Positions 1-6,224 of a stretch of DNA of 64,000 nucleotides are shown here, piece by piece (the first letter of the stretch is position 1; each line of letters starts with the position of its first letter). A model generated the notes under the pieces. It searched no databases and had not been told where the DNA came from. It was given only the letters and a program-made list of their open reading frames with translations. This DNA comes from Clostridia bacterium (GTDB lineage: Bacteria; Bacillota; Clostridia; Oscillospirales; Acutalibacteraceae): the NCBI GenBank assembly GCA_017435385.1, contig JAFSFB010000006.1:1-64000 (forward strand), in the 5' to 3' direction. Both the position numbers and the translations under genes were made by a program.

Positions 1-71
1 AGTCGCAAGGCTGGCTCTGTTTCTTTTGGGGTATCTCTGTGACCGAAAAAGGTTACTGTTTGTTCTTTCAT
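1..71 (-). CDS. SLOG-family (DUF1273-like) protein, N-terminal fragment
   Basis: The first 23 codons are visible on the minus strand and run off the window edge. The start ATG is at 71-69 with a GGTGAG-type ribosome binding site at 80-75. The N-terminus MKEQTVTFFGHRDTP matches the opening strand and loop (FFGHRD) of SLOG/DUF1273 proteins, a Rossmann-like nucleotide-binding family common on clostridial mobile elements. The assignment rests on this short motif only, so the family is likely but the function is unknown. A candidate structured RNA ending in a terminator lies immediately upstream, which may be its leader. Confidence 0.6.
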   Translation of the reverse strand, partial: MKEQTVTFFGHRDTPKETEPALR

Positions 72-84
72 AATCTCACCCTAA

Positions 85-260
85 TAAAAAATGCCCGACG
101 GACTTTGATGTTCGTCGGGCTATCTTAATGACCTCGCTATCAAACCCATCTCCACTTAAGGAGCATTCGAGCGGGGCGTTAATACAAACGCGCAGCCCAT
201 ATAAACATATTGTATGTGTATAGCGGTCATCTAAGATTTGTGTTGGTTGTTTTCCGTTGT
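85..260 (-). ncRNA. Candidate structured ncRNA or attenuator leader upstream of the SLOG gene
   Basis: A good promoter (see 268-296) fires leftward into about 175 nt with no ORF. Reading the minus strand, there is a perfect 5-bp hairpin (GCGTT/AACGC, plus 177-192), a small CTCC/GGAG hairpin around 150-164, and a perfect 8-bp hairpin at 93-120 (GCCCGACG/CGTCGGGC) followed by a U run at 85-92. That is a complete transcription unit with an intrinsic terminator. The terminator ends only about 14 nt before the SLOG start codon, so it could be a stand-alone small RNA or a cis-acting attenuator. I do not recognise a named RNA family. Confidence 0.6.
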
Positions 261-267
261 TTTTATT

Positions 268-296
268 ATTATATCATCTATAATCTGTTATTGCAA
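268..296 (-). promoter_or_regulatory. Sigma-A promoter for the ncRNA/SLOG unit
   Basis: On the minus strand, -35 TTGCAA (296-291), a 17-bp spacer and -10 TATAAT (273-268). Transcription should start near 260. It is divergent from the promoter of the XRE gene at 373. Confidence 0.75.
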
Positions 297-323
297 TACC
301 ATTACCGCCTTACAACAAATATT

Positions 324-352
324 TTTACACAATATATGGGTTAAAATATTAT
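324..352 (+). promoter_or_regulatory. Promoter for the XRE gene at 373
   Basis: -35 TTTACA (324-329), a 17-bp spacer and -10 TATTAT (347-352), about 20 bp before the start codon. Confidence 0.6.
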
Positions 353-372
353 AAAAGGACGGTGACGGTGTA

Positions 373-684
373 ATGGAAGAAAAAGATTTTGCATTAAGAC
401 TTGCACAGCTCAGAGAAAAGAAAGGCGTATCTGCCCGAGATATGAGTTTATCAATGGGACAGAATCCCGGATATATCAACAATATTGAATCCGGCAAATC
501 ACTTCCGTCGTTGCCGGGCATATTCTATATCTGTGATTATTTAGGTGTAACTCCGAGCGAGTTTTTCGATTTGGAATCAAAGAATCCTACAAAGCTCGAT
601 GCCATTATTAAGGATTTGAAATGCCTTGATGACAAACAGCTTGATACGATTTCGACTCTTGTAAAAGACTTAATACGTAAATAA
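373..684 (+). CDS. XRE-family helix-turn-helix regulator, 103 aa
   Basis: Small DNA-binding protein. Residues 7-65 form a Cro/CI-type HTH (FALRLAQLREKKGVSARDMS, then GQNPGYINNIESGKSLPS), followed by a short helical tail. Such single-domain XRE proteins usually act as local repressors on clostridial mobile elements. An AAAGGA at about 353-358 lies some 14 nt upstream of the ATG. The gene is divergent from the candidate ncRNA, and the two promoters are only about 30 bp apart, so this protein could regulate both; that is inference. A strong hairpin follows the stop codon. The target and the inducing signal cannot be told from the sequence. Confidence 0.85.
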   Translation: MEEKDFALRLAQLREKKGVSARDMSLSMGQNPGYINNIESGKSLPSLPGIFYICDYLGVTPSEFFDLESKNPTKLDAIIKDLKCLDDKQLDTISTLVKDLIRK

Positions 685-689
685 GCATT

Positions 690-720
690 AAGAGCAGACC
701 AACGGTCTGCTCTTGTTATT
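690..720 (+). terminator. Intrinsic terminator after the XRE gene
   Basis: A perfect 11-bp stem AAGAGCAGACC/GGTCTGCTCTT (690-700 and 704-714) with a 3-nt loop, followed by a modest T-rich tail. Confidence 0.7.
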
Positions 721-741
721 TGTCTGTGCGTGTGCTATACT
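713..741 (+). promoter_or_regulatory. Promoter of the GNAT leader transcript
   Basis: -35 TTGTTA (713-718), a 17-bp spacer and -10 TATACT (736-741). It starts a long leader of about 340 nt before the acetyltransferase gene. Confidence 0.55.
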
Positions 742-747
742 GAACTC

Positions 748-1080
748 ACAGGCGAAAGCCTGAATAAAATTTTTGGAGAATGCTGTTTGAAAATGAACAA
801 CACCTTGGAGATAGTAATGCAGCGTGTCAGCAATTAAGCTGAGTACGCAGCAGCTCAAAATTGCAACCTTTATGGCACTTTGCAGTTTTGAGAGAGCAGA
901 TTTTTGCCAAGACAAGGAAGAAAAATGAAGGAATGCTTTGTGCATTGCAAGTTTTTCTGACGAAGTATTGGTTAAAAGATGCCTTTCAAAACCGTATGAA
1001 GCTTGATTGCTGACACGCCTACCGTGAGGTTTGCAAATACTTCTCCGCAAGCCTCCGGTGATTGAAAGTCAACAATTTTT
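748..1080 (+). ncRNA. Long structured 5' leader of the GNAT gene, unknown class
   Basis: No credible gene is visible between the promoter at 713-741 and the start at 1093. The leader holds a GNRA tetraloop hairpin CAGGC-GAAA-GCCTG (749-762). A long-range inverted repeat pairs 822-840 (GCGTGTCAGCAATTAAGCT) with 1000-1018 at 18 of 19 positions. Inside it a second stem pairs 854-866 with 880-892 at 12 of 13. Nested pairing of this extent suggests a folded RNA such as a riboswitch, antibiotic-responsive attenuator or mobile RNA. A palindromic DNA element is the alternative. I cannot assign an RNA family. Confidence 0.5.
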
Positions 1081-1092
1081 GGAGGTTTAACA

Positions 1093-1716
1093 ATGAAAAA
1101 TGACTGCATCATTCGTTTGGAAAGAACAGAAGAACACCGTGAAACCGAAACTCTCGTCAGGGAAGCGTTCTGGAACGTTTACCGTCCCGGTTGTCTTGAA
1201 CATTACTTGCTCAATCAGCTGAGGAACGATGAAGCGTTTGTGCCCGAACTGAATTTCGTTATGGAAAAAGACGGCAGGCTGATTGGTCAGAATATATTTA
1301 TGAGGGCGGTTATCAAAGCTGATGACGGCAGAGATATCCCAATTATGACTATGGGACCGATTTGCATTACTCCCGAACTGCAAGGTAAGGATTACGGCAA
1401 AATTCTGCTTGACTATTCTTTGGAAAAGGCGGCAGAGCTTGGCTGCGGAGCACTTTGCTTTGAGGGAAACATCAATTTTTACGGTAAAAGCGGATTCACT
1501 TATGCGAGCGAGTTTGGTATACGTTACCACGGTTTGCCCGAAGGTGCGGACGCATCGTTCTTTCTGTGCAAGGAGCTGAAAAAAGGTTATCTTGACGGCA
1601 TCAGCGGTGAATATACTCCGCCGAAGGGATATTTTGTTGATGAGGCTCAAGCCGAAGAATTCGACAAACAGTTCCCGCCGAAAGAAAAGCTGAAACTTCC
1701 CACACAACTGTTTTAA
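1093..1716 (+). CDS. GNAT-family N-acetyltransferase, 207 aa (YhbS-like)
   Basis: Predicted acetyl-CoA-dependent N-acyltransferase. The acetyl-CoA-binding motif A is visible at about residues 79-100 (GPICITPELQGKDYGKIL, with the Q-G-K-D-Y-G pyrophosphate loop), followed by the usual beta-bulge region FEGNINFYGKSGF. The overall length and the YGKSGF motif resemble COG3153 (YhbS-like) enzymes, whose substrates are mostly unknown. A strong GGAGG lies 8 nt before the ATG. The long structured leader suggests regulated expression, possibly linked to a toxic small molecule or antibiotic; that link is inference. A terminator follows at 1734-1757. Confidence 0.85.
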   Translation: MKNDCIIRLERTEEHRETETLVREAFWNVYRPGCLEHYLLNQLRNDEAFVPELNFVMEKDGRLIGQNIFMRAVIKADDGRDIPIMTMGPICITPELQGKDYGKILLDYSLEKAAELGCGALCFEGNINFYGKSGFTYASEFGIRYHGLPEGADASFFLCKELKKGYLDGISGEYTPPKGYFVDEAQAEEFDKQFPPKEKLKLPTQLF

Positions 1717-1733
1717 TCTGACCGAACAAAAAG

Positions 1734-1765
1734 AGCCGTCCGAGCAATCGGGCGGCTTGATGTAT
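1734..1765 (+). terminator. Terminator after the GNAT gene
   Basis: A 10-bp stem with one G-T pair (1734-1743 with 1748-1757) around a GCAA loop, and a weak T-rich tail. Confidence 0.65.
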
Positions 1766-1781
1766 ATCCACGAAGCGTAGG

Positions 1782-1810
1782 TTGAGATTTTGTTTCAAAT
1801 TAGCTATACT
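1782..1810 (+). promoter_or_regulatory. Promoter for the XRE-desulfoferrodoxin gene
   Basis: -35 TTGAGA (1782-1787), a 17-bp spacer and -10 TATACT (1805-1810). Confidence 0.65.
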
Positions 1811-1833
1811 GTAACCGTAAAGGAGAAACGGCT

Positions 1834-2418
1834 ATGGATAATTATATTACAGGTGCAACAATCAAACGCTTGCGTGAAGCAAAGGGAATCACGCAGACTC
1901 AGCTTGCAGAGCAGATAGGTGTCAGCGATAAGGCTGTGTCAAAGTGGGAAACCGCAAAGGGTCTGCCCGATATTACGCTGATTGAACCGCTTGCAAAGGC
2001 TCTCGGAGTTTCGGTTATGGAGCTTATGTCAGGCGACACGGTTATCAATAAAAATATTTCGTCAAATATCCTGCGTTCAAAGTTTTATGTCTGCCCCGTA
2101 TGCGGTAACGTAATCCGCACAACGGGTGACACGGTTATAAGCTGCTGCGGAATCACTCTGCCGCCGCTTGAAGCGGAAGAGGTTGATGAGGCGCACGGAA
2201 TAACCGTTGAAAAGGTTGAAGACGAGCATTTTATAACGGTCAGCCACGAAATGACAAAGACGCATTTTATTTCGTTTATCGCATATCTTACGTCCGATAG
2301 AGTGCAGTTTGTCAAATTCTATCCCGAAGGCAACGCAGAAACACGCTTACAACTCCGTGGCAGAGGATATTTGTATATCTACTGCAACAAGCACGGACTT
2401 ATGAAAAAGAAGATATAA
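1834..2418 (+). CDS. XRE regulator fused to a desulfoferrodoxin (superoxide reductase-like) domain, 194 aa
   Basis: Residues 6-65 are a Cro/CI HTH (TIKRLREAKGITQTQLAEQ, SDKAVSKWE). Residues 83-105 match a desulforedoxin rubredoxin-like Fe site: C87-x2-C90 and the adjacent pair C104-C105. Residues 115-190 match the superoxide reductase ferrous site: H121, H138, H144 (6-residue spacing), then C184-x2-H187 in YCNKHG. These are the four His and one Cys that ligate iron in desulfoferrodoxin, with family spacing, so both metal sites appear intact. It may be a superoxide- or iron-responsive repressor, or a reductase carrying a DNA-binding domain. An AAAGGAG lies before the ATG. It is a single-gene unit with its own promoter and terminator. 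The domain call is firm; the sensing role is inferred. Confidence 0.85.
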   Translation: MDNYITGATIKRLREAKGITQTQLAEQIGVSDKAVSKWETAKGLPDITLIEPLAKALGVSVMELMSGDTVINKNISSNILRSKFYVCPVCGNVIRTTGDTVISCCGITLPPLEAEEVDEAHGITVEKVEDEHFITVSHEMTKTHFISFIAYLTSDRVQFVKFYPEGNAETRLQLRGRGYLYIYCNKHGLMKKKI

Positions 2419-2422
2419 CGCA

Positions 2423-2460
2423 AAAGCCGTCCGAGCTTAAAACTCGGACGGCTTTGTTTA
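2423..2460 (+). terminator. Terminator after the XRE-desulfoferrodoxin gene
   Basis: A perfect 13-bp stem (2423-2435 with 2443-2455) with a 7-nt loop, ending in CTTTGTTTA. Confidence 0.85.
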
Positions 2461-2519
2461 GGATTATTCTTATCTGACTACGTGCTAATAGTCACTTGAA
2501 ATACAGTGGAGTATTTCAG

Positions 2520-2654
2520 TTAATCTTCGTCGTCATCATCAGATACTATGTATCCGTAAAAATCTTCGGGTTCGCCGTCGTGACAGTTAGGGCAATAAGC
2601 CTCTTCCGACTCATCATAATAATATTCGCAATTCGGGCACATTGTCATACTCAT
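2520..2654 (-). CDS. Zinc-ribbon microprotein, 44 aa
   Basis: Small protein with two CPNC knuckles: C6-x2-C9 and C21-x2-C24, followed by a very acidic tail ending SDDDDED. The spacing fits a single structural zinc site. The start ATG (2654-2652) has a GGAGGTG ribosome binding site about 7 nt upstream on the minus strand. It is the last gene of a five-gene operon of small proteins running leftward from 3613. A weak 7-bp hairpin follows (around 2494-2517). No function is known; it may be a partner or adaptor of its operon neighbours. Confidence 0.7.
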   Translation of the reverse strand: MSMTMCPNCEYYYDESEEAYCPNCHDGEPEDFYGYIVSDDDDED

Positions 2655-2677
2655 ATATTACACCTCCTTTTAATAAG

Positions 2678-3025
2678 TTATTTATAATTCGATATTGAGC
2701 GAAGTAAATCAGCAGAAACGTAATACGGATTGTTCGGATCTCCAACCTTCTCAATCAGAATAACGTCTTTATCTGATTCAAGAATTCTGATTTGATCTCC
2801 TTTGTTAAAAACCAAACCTTCGTTACTAACGCCCTGTGACAATATAGAATAAACCTCAATGGATTTGTCTTTTTTATTATTGAAGTTTTTTATCTTCTTG
2901 ATTCCTATCTCACTCAATTTACCCAAACCGTAACCGCCAATGGCAACAATGGCTGCAAGATTAAATGGTCCTCCGACCTTTTTTGACAAAGTGGTCATAG
3001 TTTGATAAGCTCCTAAATTGCTCAT
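2678..3025 (-). CDS. Hypothetical protein, 115 aa, possible membrane helix and SH3-like tail
   Basis: Not recognised. I chose the start at 3025 (MSNLGAYQTM) because an AAGGAG lies 6 nt upstream; a longer reading frame begins 28 codons earlier without such a site. Residues about 18-38 (GGPFNLAAIVAIGGYGLGKL) form a glycine-rich hydrophobic segment that could cross the membrane, followed by a basic stretch (KKIKNFNNKK). The C-terminal half (YSILSQGVSNEGLVFNKGDQ...ILIEKVGDPNNPYYVSADLL) looks like a small beta-barrel or SH3-type fold by its pattern. It sits 10 nt after the 58-aa zinc-ribbon gene in the same operon. Confidence 0.6.
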   Translation of the reverse strand: MSNLGAYQTMTTLSKKVGGPFNLAAIVAIGGYGLGKLSEIGIKKIKNFNNKKDKSIEVYSILSQGVSNEGLVFNKGDQIRILESDKDVILIEKVGDPNNPYYVSADLLRSISNYK

Positions 3026-3035
3026 AATATTCTCC

Positions 3036-3212
3036 TTATTCTTCTCCGATAATATTGTCATCACTGACATCGTTTTCGGTTCCACATGCTGTACAAGTCC
3101 ATTCATCATCAGCTGTTGTAAATCCGGACTGACAATTTAGCAGAGCCCCACATTTATCACAGTACCACCAACAACCTTTATCATCAGTTTTTTGAATCAA
3201 CCATCTAAACAT
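3036..3212 (-). CDS. Zinc-ribbon small protein, 58 aa
   Basis: Visible zinc-ribbon pattern: YCDKCGA (C18-x2-C21) and WTCTACG (C40-x2-C43), with extra Cys at 14 and 27 and an acidic C-terminus. The N-terminus MFRWLIQKTDDKGCWWYC is Trp-rich. A GGAG ribosome binding site lies before the ATG at 3212-3210. The stop codon is 10 nt before the start of the next gene, and that gene's ribosome binding site overlaps the stop, so translation may be coupled. The function is unknown; zinc-ribbon microproteins often bind nucleic acid or other proteins. Confidence 0.7.
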   Translation of the reverse strand: MFRWLIQKTDDKGCWWYCDKCGALLNCQSGFTTADDEWTCTACGTENDVSDDNIIGEE

Positions 3213-3233
3213 AATTATTATCTCCTTTAATTT

Positions 3234-3458
3234 TTAACCACACGCCTTAAGTAATCCTATTGCACCGGCGATTAATGCAACGGGTAAGAGCAGAACGAAT
3301 CCGCCGACGAAGATTGCGAGCAGGATGAATGCGGGGACTGCGATTGCAAGCAGTATTGTTGCAACGATTTTTGCCGCGCCCCAGGTTAACTTGAATGCCA
3401 ATCCTATGGCTTTGAAGAAAAGCCAGATTGCAAGAATCGAAAATATTATTTCAATCAA
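3234..3458 (-). CDS. Small membrane protein, 74 aa, TTG start
   Basis: Almost wholly hydrophobic, with an N-terminal helix (EIIFSILAIWLFFKAIGLAF) and a longer hydrophobic hairpin (residues about 30-70, rich in Ala, Ile, Val). It probably spans the membrane two or three times. The start is TTG at 3458-3456, supported by AAGGAG 9 nt upstream. The start overlaps the stop codon of the upstream 52-aa gene (TGA at 3457-3455), so the pair is very likely translationally coupled. No family recognised; small hydrophobic proteins in such operons can be toxins, stress modulators or transporter accessories. Confidence 0.65.
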   Translation of the reverse strand: MIEIIFSILAIWLFFKAIGLAFKLTWGAAKIVATILLAIAVPAFILLAIFVGGFVLLLPVALIAGAIGLLKACG

Positions 3459-3613
3459 TATAAATCACTCCTTGATATTATTATATTGCCGTCTGAATTA
3501 TCCTTGCCGTCTTTTTTGTTTGATATCTCTACCCCGATAGTTCGTGCATATTCGGGATTCTTTGCAAGTTTTTCTGTCAGTCTGATTGCCAACAATCTCT
3601 GTCTCGGACTCAT
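3455..3613 (-). CDS. Conserved-looking small protein, 52 aa
   Basis: First gene of the small-protein operon. It begins MSPRQRLLAIRLTEKLAKNP and continues EYARTIGVEI, then a hydrophilic tail. The N-terminal half looks like a compact basic helix pair, a pattern I have seen in short clostridial hypothetical proteins, but I know no function. A strong AAAGGAG lies upstream of the ATG (3613-3611). Its TGA overlaps the TTG start of the next gene. A possible promoter -10 (TATAGT, minus strand) lies about 30 bp upstream. Confidence 0.65.
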   Translation of the reverse strand: MSPRQRLLAIRLTEKLAKNPEYARTIGVEISNKKDGKDNSDGNIIISRSDLY

Positions 3614-3718
3614 ATGCAACACTCCTTTGTGTTTCTTTGACTATATGATAGCTTACCGAAGTACAAAACTGAATAACACTTTGTGCAGAAAACATACCCT
3701 GATTTTTCACAATAAATG

Positions 3719-3755
3719 CAAAAAACGGTGCCCGGTTTAATTCCGGACACCGTAA
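3719..3755 (-). terminator. Terminator after the XRE gene at 3760
   Basis: An 11-bp stem with one mismatch (3725-3735 with 3743-3753), followed on the minus strand by a run of U (A run at 3719-3724). Confidence 0.85.
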
Positions 3756-3759
3756 TTTC

Positions 3760-4260
3760 TTATTCGCCTTTGATTTGATTGTACTTTTCTATGTTGATTT
3801 TCTTATCTGCGAGCATCTGCTCAACCCATAACTGCAGGGTTTCAACCGTGATTGAAATGCGTTCAAGTTCTTTCTGAATAAAAACAAAATCCTTGATTTC
3901 ATCGTCATCAATCATACCGTCGGCGGTGATTTCGATAAGTCTTTCCTGGCTCTTTTTCATTGAATTGAGAGATGAAAGCATTTCGAGAACAATCTGTGCG
4001 AGGTCTTTGACTTTGACTTCGGGTACGTATTTTTCGCCGATTGGGCATTCTTTTGAGCAGTAATGGTTGCAGAGAGTCGGCTCACCGTAGATTTCGGCAA
4101 GGAGCATTACTTCATCGGGAGTTATCGGGAATTTGCCGTTTTCTATTCTTTCAAGACGTTCCGGCTGAATGGGATTATCCATAAGCGATGCCTTGTCACA
4201 AACATCATCCCTTGTTAAATCATGCTTTTTTCGTGTTTCTTTGTAGATTGTGTCTGCCAT
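3760..4260 (-). CDS. XRE-family regulator with Cys cluster, 166 aa
   Basis: Residues 1-60 are a degenerate HTH (ETRKKHDLTRDDVCDKAS, ERLERIENGKFPITPDEV), the form of a lambda-repressor-like domain. A cysteine cluster follows at about residues 65-75 (CNHYCSKECPIG), then a helical C-terminal half (LEMLSSLNSMKKSQERLIEI...FIQKELERISITVETLQLWV), probably for dimerisation. The Cys cluster could bind metal, but that is inference. The start ATG has GGAGA 8 nt upstream. A copy of the ~105-bp repeat lies between this gene and the ATPase region. Confidence 0.8.
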   Translation of the reverse strand: MADTIYKETRKKHDLTRDDVCDKASLMDNPIQPERLERIENGKFPITPDEVMLLAEIYGEPTLCNHYCSKECPIGEKYVPEVKVKDLAQIVLEMLSSLNSMKKSQERLIEITADGMIDDDEIKDFVFIQKELERISITVETLQLWVEQMLADKKINIEKYNQIKGE

Positions 4261-4344
4261 ACCGGTTCTCCTTGTAAACGGATTTTACGATATGTATTGT
4301 AACATAAATCATGTAATATTTCAATATAGCATTAACACTTCAAA

Positions 4345-4452
4345 AAATAGAAAAATAGGGGCTCTGAAACCCTTGTATATCAACGGTTCTGAGACCCCGC
4401 AACTTAAGGGTACGTATAGTATGACCTGTGCTCTCGGTTTTGTGTTTCTATT
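4345..4452. repeat. ~105-bp imperfect repeat, copy 1
   Basis: Shares the core GTATATCAACGG / TACGTATAGTATGACC with two other copies (4475-4585 and 6225-6325) in the same orientation. Copy 1 also has an internal inverted repeat (GGGGCTCTGAAACC at about 4358 against GGTTCTGAGACCCC ending at about 4398). Its ends are weakly inverted (AATAGAAA against TTTCTATT). Confidence 0.65.
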
Positions 4453-4474
4453 GTATTAATTCATCTTTTCAAAA

Positions 4475-4585
4475 GTGGAAAAAGTAGCTTCTGAAAGCGT
4501 TGATATATATGGACTTATGAGCACGGTAACCGAAGGGTACGTATAGTATGACATGTTGCCTCGATTTTACGGTTACTTTTTCCAC
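4475..4585. repeat. ~110-bp repeat, copy 2, with 14-bp terminal inverted repeats
   Basis: Bounded by GTGGAAAAAGTAGC (4475-4488) and GTTACTTTTTCCAC (4572-4585), an inverted pair matching at 13 of 14 positions. The core CGTTGATATATA and GGGTACGTATAGTATGAC is shared with copies 1 and 3. It lies just upstream of the iteron array and ATPase gene. Confidence 0.75.
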
Positions 4586-4660
4586 ATTTTTATTTTTGAT
4601 TTGCCGATATTGTTTTCTCAAAAAGTATAATAAAGCAGAAAATACGGCACTCATCATATA

Positions 4661-4752
4661 TTTTACCGAATGAGATTTCATAATCACACCGAACTAAATT
4701 ACAAAATCTCACCGAACAGAAATTAAAAATCTTACCGAACGGTATTGAAAAA
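4661..4752 (+). repeat. Four tandem 23-bp iterons upstream of the ATPase gene
   Basis: ACCGAA(C/T) occurs at 4665, 4688, 4711 and 4734, exactly 23 bp apart. Each is preceded by TC-rich and followed by A/T-rich bases (consensus TCtcACCGAAC then about 12 nt A/T-rich). The last unit overlaps the -35 box of the ATPase promoter. The array looks like a cooperative operator. Confidence 0.8.
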
Positions 4753-4773
4753 TCCGAAATAATGTGGCATAAT
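4745..4773 (+). promoter_or_regulatory. Promoter of the DUF4143 ATPase gene
   Basis: -35 TTGAAA (4745-4750), a 17-bp spacer and -10 CATAAT (4768-4773). The fourth iteron covers the -35 box. Confidence 0.7.
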
Positions 4774-4796
4774 AACTACATAAGGAGGTATCGGCT

Positions 4797-6083
4797 ATGA
4801 AAAAAACAGCAGATAAATCTGAATACAAGCCGCGAGTTATTGATGAAACGGTAAAAAAATATCTTGCAACTTTCGGTGCCGTGTGCATTGAAGGTCCTAA
4901 ATGGTGCGGCAAAACATGGACTTCTTCTTATCACAGTAACAGCGAATTTTTGATAGGTAATCCTGCGAATAATTTTCAGAACAGAGCTTTGGCTGAAATG
5001 TCTCCGTCACTTGTTCTTGAAGGTGAAACTCCAAGGCTTATTGATGAATGGCAAGAAGTAACTTCCATATGGGATGCAGTGCGTTATACCGTAGACCAAA
5101 GAGCAAAAAAAGGACAGTTTATTCTTACGGGTTCATCCACACCCAAGAGAAAAGGTGTGCTGCACAGCGGCGCAGGAAGAATCGGCAAGCTTCGTATGAG
5201 AACAATGTCGCTTTATGAATCCGGTGATTCAAGCGGTGAGGTTTCTTTGCAGGAGCTTTGCAACGGTAAGATCACTCCGTCTCTTACAGGTGAAGTTGAT
5301 TTGCGTAATCTTGCCAGTTTTGTGGTTCGAGGCGGCTGGCCAGGAAATCTGAATGTTCCCATAGAGAACGCATCCCTTCTGCCCCAATCATATCTGGATG
5401 CCATTCTTGATGATGATTCACAAAGAATTGACGGCAAAAAATACGATATTTCTAAAATGCGTTTGTTGCTCCGTTCTCTCGCAAGAAACGAAAGCACTAC
5501 AGCAACAAACAAAAAACTTCTTGATGACATTAAAGAGATTGGCGATGAAACAATCGATTCGGATACAGTAACAACTTATCTGGATGTATTTAATCGCCTG
5601 TTTCTTCTGGATAATCAATTGCCGTTCTCAACAAATATCCGTTCATCAGTTCGTGTAAAGCAGGCCGAAAAACGTCACTTCTGTGATCCTGCTTTGGCGT
5701 GTGCGTTGCTCAAAGCAACGCCTGAAAGACTTATTGGAGATCTTGAAACTTTCGGATTTTTATTTGAGGCTCTTGTTGAACGTGACCTGAAGATTTATGC
5801 AGAATCTTTCGGTGCAAGTGTTTACCATTACCAGGATTATAACAACAAAGAAATAGATGCAGTTATCGAACTTGAAAACGGCAAATGGTGTGCATTTGAA
5901 ATTAAACTCGGTGCGAATCAAATTGATAAAGCCGCTTCAGACCTGGTATCTCTTCGTGACTCAATTGCAGCAAACGGCGGTATTGCACCGTCTGTACTTT
6001 GTGTAATCTGCGGTATGTCCAATGCAGCGTATATCAGACCTGACGGTGTTTTTGTTGTTCCGATTACAGCGTTAAAAAACTGA
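4797..6083 (+). CDS. AAA_14/DUF4143 ATP-binding protein, 428 aa
   Basis: Member of the widespread archaeal/bacterial AAA_14-DUF4143 family. Walker A is GPKWCGKT (residues about 34-41) and Walker B is RLIDEWQE (about 82-89); FILTGSS follows as the sensor-1-like strand. The C-terminal DUF4143 region ends in a restriction-endonuclease-like pattern, EIDAVIE ... WCAFEIKLG (about residues 352-372), matching the D-(x)n-E-x-K arrangement. The function of the family is not established; the fold suggests DNA or mobile-element association. AAGGAGG sits 8 nt before the ATG. It is a single-gene unit with iterons, promoter and terminator, bracketed by two ~100-bp repeats, which makes it look like an inserted cassette. 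Confidence 0.85.
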   Translation: MKKTADKSEYKPRVIDETVKKYLATFGAVCIEGPKWCGKTWTSSYHSNSEFLIGNPANNFQNRALAEMSPSLVLEGETPRLIDEWQEVTSIWDAVRYTVDQRAKKGQFILTGSSTPKRKGVLHSGAGRIGKLRMRTMSLYESGDSSGEVSLQELCNGKITPSLTGEVDLRNLASFVVRGGWPGNLNVPIENASLLPQSYLDAILDDDSQRIDGKKYDISKMRLLLRSLARNESTTATNKKLLDDIKEIGDETIDSDTVTTYLDVFNRLFLLDNQLPFSTNIRSSVRVKQAEKRHFCDPALACALLKATPERLIGDLETFGFLFEALVERDLKIYAESFGASVYHYQDYNNKEIDAVIELENGKWCAFEIKLGANQIDKAASDLVSLRDSIAANGGIAPSVLCVICGMSNAAYIRPDGVFVVPITALKN

Positions 6084-6100
6084 AAATCAGCTATATTCAT

Positions 6101-6152
6101 AAAGCACACAGTAATACCTGATTGGGTAAAGCAGTGTGCTTTTTGGTTTTAT
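6101..6152 (+). terminator. Terminator after the ATPase gene
   Basis: A 9-bp stem AAAGCACAC/GTGTGCTTT (6101-6109 with 6134-6142) followed by T-rich sequence. Confidence 0.8.
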
Positions 6153-6224
6153 GTGATTTTTCAAAAATTTTTTCGATTAATTCCGTTCGGATATTTCATA
6201 CATTTTATTAAATGAAAAGCGTAT

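Noticed and set aside
688..1050. A 120-codon minus-strand ORF in the GNAT leader
   Set aside because: The frame runs through the inverted repeats of the structured leader, has no ribosome binding site and gives a low-complexity-looking protein; the RNA structure explains the region better.
1087..1707. Long open frame opposite the GNAT gene
   Set aside because: Shadow of the acetyltransferase gene; its translation is rich in Phe and Val strings with no motif, while the plus-strand frame has a clear GNAT motif and ribosome binding site.
4250..4459. A 69-codon plus-strand ORF spanning repeat copy 1
   Set aside because: No ribosome binding site, and it consists mainly of repeat sequence overlapping the divergent XRE start.
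4661..4752. Possible CRISPR array at the iterons
   Set aside because: The conserved core is only about 7-11 bp with a fixed 23-bp period and no separate unique spacers or cas genes; an operator array fits better.
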